This document shows, piece after piece, positions 1-4,882 of a DNA stretch of 10,277 bases. The position numbers were made by a program, and so were the translations under genes. The notes below the pieces were generated by a model. That model saw nothing but the letters and a program-made list of their open reading frames with translations. It ran no database searches and was not told the DNA's origin. Positions within the stretch are counted from its first letter, which is position 1, and each line of letters begins with the position of its first letter. Origin of the DNA: CAYQJV01 sp964417925 (GTDB lineage Bacteria > Hydrothermota > Tepidihabitantia > B3-TA06 > CAYQJV01); the NCBI GenBank assembly GCA_964417925.1, contig CAYQJV010000053.1, positions 1-10,277 on the forward strand. The letters run 5' to 3'.

Positions 1-223
1 CTTCTGCATCAATTATTTCAAATTCATGAATAGGAATGTTCTCTTTACTGCATATTGATTCTATCTTTTCCTTCTTACCAAACAATACACCCTCTGCAAT
101 TCCTTCCTTTTTTGCATGATAAACTGCCTTAATACTTACTTCGTCGTCACCTGCTGCTACAATACATCTCTTAGGGCCTTTCTTTTTCGCTTCTTCAATT
201 AATTCTTGCATGTTTTTTATCAT
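1..223 (-). CDS. ptb: phosphate butyryltransferase (N-terminal part, runs off the left edge)
   Basis: Phosphate acyltransferase of the Pta/Ptb family, which moves an acyl group between CoA and phosphate (butyryl-CoA to butyryl-phosphate) in fermentation or branched-chain acid metabolism in the cytoplasm. Only the first 74 residues are visible. They begin MIKNMQELIEEAKKKGPK, followed by a Rossmann-like IVAAGDDE strand-loop, an AVYHAKKEGIAEGVLFG segment and an HEFEII segment. This order closely matches the N-terminus of clostridial Ptb as I remember it. The ATG (223-221) is chosen because a GGAGG lies just upstream inside the end of fmt and because it forms an ATGA overlap with the fmt stop, implying translational coupling. 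An internal in-frame ATG at 211-209 is less likely. It is the third gene of the yajC-fmt-ptb run. Phosphate acetyltransferase is the main alternative, as the catalytic part is not visible. Confidence 0.8.
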   Translation of the reverse strand, partial: MIKNMQELIEEAKKKGPKRCIVAAGDDEVSIKAVYHAKKEGIAEGVLFGKKEKIESICSKENIPIHEFEIIDAE

Positions 224-1170
224 CTTCCCTCCTTTCCAAATTTTTCGCCTTTAACAGGTCTATATCCATTTAGAAAATCTATTCCCTTTATTTCTTTTTT
301 CCCTTCGGGTTTTAATTTTAAAATTTCTACACTTCCTTTTCCACAGCTTACAAAAAGTCTTTTCCCTTTATTAAAAATTTCGCCTGGAGCCCCAAAGGTT
401 TCGTCATATGGATAGGTTTCAAGTATTTCGATCCTTTTTTCTCTGAAAAAAGTAGTAGCAGGCATGTATCCATACAATGCCCTTACCAAATTGTGTACAG
501 AAAATGCATCTTTTTGCCAATTTATTATTCTTTCTTCTTTTTTTATTTTTCTCGCATAACTTGCTTCTTTTTCATTTTGCTTTATGGGTTTTATTTTATC
601 AAAGTTTTTAAGAACTTCTACCAGTATTTCAGCTCCAATATAAGAAAGTTTAGTAGAAAGGCTGACGTAGTTATCATTAATAGAAATATTTTCTACTTTC
701 TGGGCAAGAATGTCTCCTGCATCCACCTTTTCTGTCATTAATATGACAGTAACTCCTGTTTTTTCCTCTCCATTCATCAAGGCTCTTTGGATTGGAGCAG
801 CTCCTCGGTACTTTGGTAAGAGAGAAGGATGCAGGTTTATGCTTGCCTTTGAAGGCAAAGCAAGTATTTCAGAAGGTATTATTTTTCCATAACTTGCAAG
901 GACTATAAAATGGGGATTTATAGATTTTATTTCTTTTATAATTTCTTCATCACAGAGGTTTTCTGGAGTAAATATTTTATTTATTCCCAGTTCAATGGCC
1001 TTTTTATGTACTGAATTTTTTTGTATTTTAAGTCCCCTCCCTTTTTTAACCGGTGGAGAGGTGATTAAGATTTCTATCCCGAATTCTTTGTGGAGTTTAC
1101 TTAAAGGGAAAATAGAGAATTCTGATGAGCCAAAGAATATTAGTTTTAAGTTACTATTTTTTATATACAA
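220..1170 (-). CDS. fmt: methionyl-tRNA formyltransferase
   Basis: Transfers the formyl group from 10-formyl-tetrahydrofolate to initiator Met-tRNA, so it marks bacterial-type initiation. The protein has 316 residues, the usual length for Fmt. The N-terminal formyltransferase domain starts LKLIFFGSSEFS; it has the basic loop VKKGRGLKIQK (about 41-51), which in Fmt contacts tRNA. The catalytic trio is Asn112, His114 (INLHPSLLPKYRGAAPIQ) and Asp150 (EKVDAGDIL). A C-terminal OB-like domain follows from about residue 210. The start is TTG at 1170-1168: an AGAGG sits 4 nt upstream, and no ATG lies nearby in frame. It overlaps the end of yajC by 17 nt and its TGA overlaps the ptb ATG, so it is co-transcribed with both. 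No def gene is adjacent in the window. Confidence 0.95.
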   Translation of the reverse strand: MYIKNSNLKLIFFGSSEFSIFPLSKLHKEFGIEILITSPPVKKGRGLKIQKNSVHKKAIELGINKIFTPENLCDEEIIKEIKSINPHFIVLASYGKIIPSEILALPSKASINLHPSLLPKYRGAAPIQRALMNGEEKTGVTVILMTEKVDAGDILAQKVENISINDNYVSLSTKLSYIGAEILVEVLKNFDKIKPIKQNEKEASYARKIKKEERIINWQKDAFSVHNLVRALYGYMPATTFFREKRIEILETYPYDETFGAPGEIFNKGKRLFVSCGKGSVEILKLKPEGKKEIKGIDFLNGYRPVKGEKFGKEGR

Positions 1171-1453
1171 TAGCCTCTTTATTTATTTCTATTTCTACTT
1201 TATCTGCTATTTTAAGAATGAATGTGTTATCTTTGACTTTTCTTATTTCTCCATGTATTCCTGAAGACGTTATTACTTTATCCCCCGGTCTTAATGAGGC
1301 TATCATCTCTCTGTGCTTTTTTTGTCTCCTCTGTTGAGGAAGGATGAGCAACAGATAAAATACCACAATTATTATTATAAAAGGTAAAAACCCCACTAAT
1401 GGGTTAGTTTGCCCTTGAGTTTGAGAAAATATAACATGCATCATATAGGACAT
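1154..1453 (-). CDS. yajC: YajC, Sec translocon accessory subunit
   Basis: Small inner-membrane protein associated with SecDF in protein export. The protein has 99 residues, typical of the family. It has a short N-terminal periplasmic stretch rich in Gln, one strongly hydrophobic transmembrane helix (about residues 19-38, FLPFIIIIVVFYLLLILP), then the family signature QQRRQKKHREMIASL and GDKVITSSGIHGEI in the cytoplasmic domain. The ATG at 1453 is supported by AAGGAGG with 4-5 nt spacing. It is the first gene of the yajC-fmt-ptb run, and the stop lies 17 nt inside fmt. tgt or secD, the common neighbours, are not seen here. A candidate promoter lies at 1480-1507. Confidence 0.93.
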   Translation of the reverse strand: MSYMMHVIFSQTQGQTNPLVGFLPFIIIIVVFYLLLILPQQRRQKKHREMIASLRPGDKVITSSGIHGEIRKVKDNTFILKIADKVEIEINKEAIVYKK

Positions 1454-1479
1454 TTTACCTCCTTATTTTATTTTGTAAT

Positions 1480-1507
1480 ATTTTACCTAAAATTTATCTT
1501 TTTTCAA
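1480..1507 (-). promoter_or_regulatory. candidate sigma-70-type promoter for yajC-fmt-ptb
   Basis: On the minus strand TTGAAA (1507-1502) and TAAAAT (1485-1480) are separated by 16 bp. A start about 7 nt downstream would give a leader of roughly 20 nt carrying the AAGGAGG of yajC. It is weaker than the other promoters in the window, but the spacing is the same. Confidence 0.5.
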
Positions 1508-1527
1508 GAAAAGTGTTTTTAATAATC

Positions 1528-1809
1528 CTAACCCGTTATTTCCTCCACCTCTTCTTTTCCTTTTTTTAATTCTTCTTCTTGTTCTGGATCGTAGTGTAGA
1601 AGAAGAGCTTGGAATTCTCCTACATGAGTTTTTTCTTCTTTTGCAACATCAATAAGTACCTTTTTAATCTTTTTATCTGTAACCATTGAAGCAAGTTGTT
1701 CATAGAGATTTATTGCATCAAGTTCTGCTATTATTGCAATTCTTAAGGCTTCAGGGTTTATTCTCTTTTTATCTACTTTTTCAAATAATATGGGCATTTT
1801 TGCAAGCAT
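1528..1809 (-). CDS. encapsulated-ferritin-like (EncFtn family) protein, free-standing
   Basis: Small two-helix ferritin-like protein of 93 residues, predicted to bind iron and oxidise Fe(II) after forming a dimer or higher oligomer. Glu29, Tyr36, Glu59 and His62 (AELDAINLYEQ and AKEEKTHVGEF) show the same spacing as the metal ligands and tyrosine of EncFtn (Glu32, Tyr39, Glu62, His65 in Rhodospirillum). The sequence resembles even more the ferritin-like domain fused to the N-terminus of the Pyrococcus furiosus encapsulin, including the LDPEQ-type and EEVKELTG-type tail. Here the chain stops right where the shell domain would begin. No shell gene lies next to it, and no GSL-type encapsulin targeting tail is visible. 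The ATG at 1809 has an AAAGGAGG and a near-consensus promoter just upstream. It is probably monocistronic or read through into yajC, 74 nt downstream. Rubrerythrin-like is a less good alternative. Confidence 0.85.
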   Translation of the reverse strand: MLAKMPILFEKVDKKRINPEALRIAIIAELDAINLYEQLASMVTDKKIKKVLIDVAKEEKTHVGEFQALLLHYDPEQEEELKKGKEEVEEITG

Positions 1810-1827
1810 TTTAACCTCCTTTGAGAG

Positions 1828-1855
1828 ATTATACAGCGAAAAGTTTTCAAGTCAA
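1828..1855 (-). promoter_or_regulatory. strong sigma-70-type promoter of the ferritin-like gene
   Basis: On the minus strand TTGACT (1855-1850) and a perfect TATAAT (1833-1828) have a 16-bp spacer. The predicted transcript begins near 1821, so the leader is only about 12-13 nt and consists almost wholly of the AAAGGAGG ribosome binding site. No operator-like palindrome is evident in it. Confidence 0.8.
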
Positions 1856-2147
1856 ATATATTTTTTACGTTACACTTAAATAGATGATGTTTTGTGAAGA
1901 TTTTTAGATTGGATTGGATGTTTGAGTGATTTCTGTGTGGAGTTGGGACAGCATATCAATATGTATAATATTTATATAACTTGTGGAGCTTTAAGAAGGT
2001 TGAGGGAACTTCTATTTTCGGACAAGCACCAAAGTATCTATATAAAGCACAGATTGAATAATCTTGGAAAGGAATTTAACTAAAAATATCTTGCTTTAAA
2101 GAGACCAAATGCTTTGGGGAGGATTATTTTTAAGGGAAAGCGTAAAT
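1856..2147. other. intergenic stretch without a recognised gene
   Basis: About 290 nt between two divergent promoters. One plus-strand frame stays open from 1898 to the TAA at 2081-2083 (61 codons; internal ATG at 1961), with a protein-like composition (for example LRRLRELLFSDKH) but no start with a ribosome binding site. A second short open stretch, rich in Lys and Arg, follows in another frame up to about 2180. This could be a decayed gene, but I recognise no family. A small 5-bp hairpin (CCAAA-TGC-TTTGG, 2105-2117) is present without a T-run. Confidence 0.4.
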
Positions 2148-2175
2148 TTGACAGAAAGGATAATAGTTATATACT
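2148..2175 (+). promoter_or_regulatory. sigma-70-type promoter of the RAM - radical SAM - dapF operon
   Basis: A perfect TTGACA (2148-2153) and TATACT (2170-2175) are separated by 16 bp. The predicted start near 2182 leaves about 13 nt of leader, which contains AAGGAGG (2184-2190) 4 nt before the ATG at 2195. Confidence 0.75.
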
Positions 2176-2194
2176 TTTATAAAAAGGAGGTAAA

Positions 2195-2437
2195 ATGAGA
2201 GCAAGTGCATATATATTGATAAATGTTGAAGCAGGTAAAGCTGCAGAGGTGTATAAAAAATTGGAAAAACTTAAAGAGATTAAGCATATTGATGCAGTAA
2301 CTGGTCCATACGATATAATAGTTACTATTGAAGGAGATGATCATTCTGCAATTGGAAGATTTGTGATAGAGAAGATACATAAGATAAAAGGGGTAACTCA
2401 TACGATTACATGTTACATAATAAAGTTTGAGCCCTGA
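2195..2437 (+). CDS. stand-alone Lrp/AsnC ligand-binding (RAM) domain protein
   Basis: The 80-residue protein matches only the C-terminal effector-binding half of Lrp/AsnC regulators, without the DNA-binding helix-turn-helix. The alpha-beta fold is recognisable from AYILINVEAGKAAEVYKKL, then IKHIDAVTGPYDIIVTIEGDD (the GPYD turn typical of the family) and GVTHTITCYIIKFEP. In the family, such domains form dimers, octamers or decamers that bind amino acids, and single-domain versions are common in archaea and thermophilic bacteria. Its role here is not known; sensing an amino acid or modulating a full-length Lrp are inferences. The start is the ATG after AAGGAGG, and the family domain begins right at it. 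It is the first gene of an operon whose last gene, dapF, belongs to lysine/peptidoglycan synthesis. Its TGA overlaps the proposed CTG start of the next gene. Confidence 0.88.
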   Translation: MRASAYILINVEAGKAAEVYKKLEKLKEIKHIDAVTGPYDIIVTIEGDDHSAIGRFVIEKIHKIKGVTHTITCYIIKFEP

Positions 2438-3282
2438 GAGTAATTAGACCTTTTGACCCTTGGAGAGGAAAGTTATGCACATGCCCCCCTAAGTATTCTT
2501 TTGCTCCTTATACAGGATGCTCGCATGCCTGTTTTTATTGCTATATAACTTCCTACATTTCTGATCCTTTTCACTCAAGACCTAAAAAATCACTTTTTAG
2601 AAACTTACTTTATGACCTTTCAAAAATTGATAAAAACATAGTAATATCCGTGTCCAATAGTTCTGATCCATATCCTCCAATTGAGGAAAAACTGGAGTTA
2701 ACGAGGAGATGTTTTAAATTTTTTTCAGAACAGAATATAAGGTATCTTGTGGTTACCAAGTCGGATATGGTGGTAAGGGATATTGAGATAATAAAGAATT
2801 CAAGATGCGCTGTTACTGTTACTATAACTACGCTTGATAAAGTCCTTTCACAAAAAATGGAGCCCAATGCTCCTCCTCCAGAAAAAAGAATTGAAGCAGT
2901 GAAGAAACTCGGGAAGGAAAAAATTCCTGTTGGGGTAAGAGTTGATCCTATTATATATGGTCTAAATGATAATGAAATTGAAACTATCATTGAAGTGGTT
3001 TCTCCCTATGTATCGCACATTACATTTTCTACTTTTAAACCGCGATATGATTCTTTTAAAAGATTTAAAAAGCTTTTTCCTTATGTTTTTAAGAAAACAG
3101 AAAATCTCTACCATTTAAAAATAAACAATAGTTTTTATTTAGATGCTGAACTGAGAAAAGAGTTGATTTTTAGAGCATATGAGAAAGCTAAGGAAAAGGG
3201 ATTAAGTTTTGGCCTATGCAGAGAAGGATTTGATGAGTTCAGAAATTCTCCTTCTTGTGATGGTAGTCATCTTGTTCCATGA
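2434..3282 (+). CDS. SPL-like (spore photoproduct lyase-related) radical SAM protein, apparent CTG start
   Basis: Predicted 282-residue cytoplasmic radical SAM enzyme of the SplB-related group. The N-terminus reads xRVIRPFDPWRGKLCTCPPK, followed by the cluster motif GCSHACFYCY with Cys29, Cys33 and Cys36 (CxxxCxxC, 4Fe-4S binding plus SAM). Later parts fit the barrel: SVSNSSDPYPPIEE, LVVTKSD, VTVTITTLD and VGVRVDPIIYG. Many members of this group carry no proven substrate, so DNA photoproduct repair should not be assumed. A GTG at 2650 would start downstream of the cluster and is wrong. Upstream of the cluster the frame opens at 2431 and holds no ATG, GTG or TTG. The family N-terminus (typically M-K-V-x-R-P-F-D-P-W) falls on the CTG at 2434-2436, which overlaps the preceding stop as CTGA. 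ATT at 2440 is the next choice. It is coupled to dapF by an ATGA overlap. Confidence 0.85.
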   Translation: MRVIRPFDPWRGKLCTCPPKYSFAPYTGCSHACFYCYITSYISDPFHSRPKKSLFRNLLYDLSKIDKNIVISVSNSSDPYPPIEEKLELTRRCFKFFSEQNIRYLVVTKSDMVVRDIEIIKNSRCAVTVTITTLDKVLSQKMEPNAPPPEKRIEAVKKLGKEKIPVGVRVDPIIYGLNDNEIETIIEVVSPYVSHITFSTFKPRYDSFKRFKKLFPYVFKKTENLYHLKINNSFYLDAELRKELIFRAYEKAKEKGLSFGLCREGFDEFRNSPSCDGSHLVP

Positions 3283-4070
3283 AGATTAAATTTACGAAAA
3301 TGCATGGAGCAGGGAATGATTTTATAATAATCGATAACAGAAAACAGATAATAAAGCCTCAATACTACGCAGATATCGCAAAAAGAGTTTGTAAAAGGAG
3401 AAAAAGTATAGGTGCGGATGGAATTATTTTTCTTGAAAAAGATGTTCAGTACCTTTTTAAAATGCGTTATTTCAACAATGATGGGAGTTCAGCTGCATTG
3501 TGTGGGAATGGAGGAAGATGTGTTGTGCTTTATACAAGACTTAAGAAGATATCTGTAGCAAAACAGATAGTTTTTCGCTCAGATGCAGGAATTCACAAAG
3601 GAATTTTTATCCAAAATGAACCCTTTTTTGAACTTCCATCACCATCAAAAATGAAGAGAATAAGGATAGGAAAAAGAAATGTTTACTTTGTAAAAATTGG
3701 AGTTCCCCATGCGGTGATACTGTTGGAAGATATTGAAAAGATGGACATAAAAAAAGAAGGTAAAAAGATAAGATTTCATCCAGCATTTGGAGAAGAAGGA
3801 ACCAATGTAAATTTTGTAGAGGTAAGCAACAATACAATAAAGGTAAGAACTTACGAAAGAGGTGTGGAGGATGAAACTCTTTCCTGTGGCACCGGAGCAG
3901 GTGCTGTGGCAGTAGTTTTATCCATATTGGAAAATATGAAATCTCCTATTTCACTTTATTTTCCAGGAGGTAAACTCGTTGTTGAGTTTAGTAAGACTCT
4001 AAATGGAGTTTCAAATTTACTTCTTGGTGGTGAAACTGAACTTGTTTTTGAAGGAGTTTTTTTCATGTAG
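3279..4070 (+). CDS. dapF: diaminopimelate epimerase
   Basis: Interconverts LL- and meso-diaminopimelate in lysine and peptidoglycan synthesis, by a two-cysteine, cofactor-free mechanism. The protein has 263 residues, near the usual length. Family signatures are in order: KMHGAGNDFIIIDN (8-20), GADGIIFLE (45-53), FNNDGSSAALCGNGGRC with catalytic Cys75, GVPHAVIL (141-148), GTNVNFVE (174-181), and the second catalytic segment YERGVEDETLSCGTGAGAVA with Cys203. Both catalytic cysteines are therefore intact. The ATG overlaps the radical SAM stop (ATGA) and has only weak ribosome-binding sequence, so translation is probably coupled. The last 8 nt of its reading frame overlap the end of thi4 on the other strand. 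Confidence 0.96.
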   Translation: MKIKFTKMHGAGNDFIIIDNRKQIIKPQYYADIAKRVCKRRKSIGADGIIFLEKDVQYLFKMRYFNNDGSSAALCGNGGRCVVLYTRLKKISVAKQIVFRSDAGIHKGIFIQNEPFFELPSPSKMKRIRIGKRNVYFVKIGVPHAVILLEDIEKMDIKKEGKKIRFHPAFGEEGTNVNFVEVSNNTIKVRTYERGVEDETLSCGTGAGAVAVVLSILENMKSPISLYFPGGKLVVEFSKTLNGVSNLLLGGETELVFEGVFFM

Positions 4071-4842
4071 ACAGTCTTTCAGTAACTATTTTTGCAACTT
4101 TTTTCCCGGATAAAAGCATTCCTCCAAATATTGGGCCCATTCTTGGCCCACCAAACACTGCATTCACTGCCATCCCACATACAAAAAGACCCGGATAAAC
4201 TTCTTTTGTATTTTTTACGACAAATTCTTCAGCGTCCTTTGCTTTCATTGGTCCTTCCCCTTCTGTTCTTCCTGTAGGGGTATACAGTTTACCTTTTGTC
4301 TTTTTTTCCACTATTCTTGTAACCACTGCATCGTGTCCTGTGGCATCTATTACAATTTTCGACTCTGCTGTAATAGGATCTACATGAAGTCCTGCTATTT
4401 CTACTGCAGTCCAGTTAATCACTACTCCTGAGAGTTTATTTTCTTTGAGCATCACGTCTTCTATGTGTATTAAGTTGAATATCCTTACCCCTTCTTTTTT
4501 GGCTTTTACTACAAGAGTTGATGTAGCTTCCAAGGCATCGGCAACCAGGTATTCTTCCCTTTTTACATAAGGAATCTCAAGCTCCTTAAGAACTCCTTCT
4601 ACCTCTTTTTGAAGGACTATCACATTGAACATCATTCCTCCACCAGGCATTCCACCACCGAGTTTTAAGGCCTTTTCAAAAATTGTGACTTTAAATCCTT
4701 CTTTTGCAAGATAGTAAGAGGCAGTAAGACCTGATGGGCCTGCTCCTGCAATGATTACGTCAGATTCAAGGGCGTTTGTCAGTTTTTTAAAATACTCCTC
4801 TATTATTAACCTGGAAATGTCAATCTCTTTTATGTTTTTCAT
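4063..4842 (-). CDS. thi4: thiamine thiazole synthase, His-type (sulfide-dependent Thi4)
   Basis: Makes the thiazole moiety of thiamine from NAD and glycine. The protein has 259 residues. It has an FAD/NAD-type Rossmann motif IIAGAGPSGLTASYYLAKEG (30-49), an acidic strand end TIFEK, the glycine-rich GGGMPGGGMMFN (62-73), the central INWTAVEIAGLHVDP (142-156), IDATGHDA, and a C-terminal GMAVNAVFGGPRMGPIFGGM. In yeast Thi4 a cysteine donates its sulfur and the enzyme works once; here the equivalent position is His153, as in methanogen enzymes, which use free sulfide and turn over. That fits an anaerobic, sulfide-rich habitat. The start at 4842 lacks any ribosome binding site, but a promoter places the transcription start on the A of the ATG, so a leaderless mRNA explains it. 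Ribulose-type isomerases of the same fold are unlikely given these motifs. Confidence 0.92.
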   Translation of the reverse strand: MKNIKEIDISRLIIEEYFKKLTNALESDVIIAGAGPSGLTASYYLAKEGFKVTIFEKALKLGGGMPGGGMMFNVIVLQKEVEGVLKELEIPYVKREEYLVADALEATSTLVVKAKKEGVRIFNLIHIEDVMLKENKLSGVVINWTAVEIAGLHVDPITAESKIVIDATGHDAVVTRIVEKKTKGKLYTPTGRTEGEGPMKAKDAEEFVVKNTKEVYPGLFVCGMAVNAVFGGPRMGPIFGGMLLSGKKVAKIVTERLST

Positions 4843-4848
4843 AGACTA

Positions 4849-4876
4849 ATTTTACTTACAACATACAAAAGGTCAA
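4849..4876 (-). promoter_or_regulatory. promoter of thi4, predicted to give a leaderless mRNA
   Basis: On the minus strand TTGACC (4876-4871) and TAAAAT (4854-4849) are separated by 16 bp, wholly within the 40-nt gap after the upstream gene's stop. Six bases separate the -10 box from the ATG, so the normal start distance of 7 nt falls on the A of the ATG. There is no room for a TPP riboswitch. Confidence 0.65.
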
Positions 4877-4882
4877 TACTTT

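Noticed and set aside
2105..2117. Hairpin CCAAA-TGC-TTTGG as a terminator
   Set aside because: The stem has only 5 bp and no T-run follows directly; no gene ends nearby.
2650..3282. GTG at 2650 as the start of the radical SAM gene
   Set aside because: It would remove the 4Fe-4S cysteine motif and the conserved N-terminus encoded upstream in the same frame.
4843..4882. TPP riboswitch upstream of thi4
   Set aside because: The gap is 40 nt and is filled by a promoter; no thi-box sequence is present.
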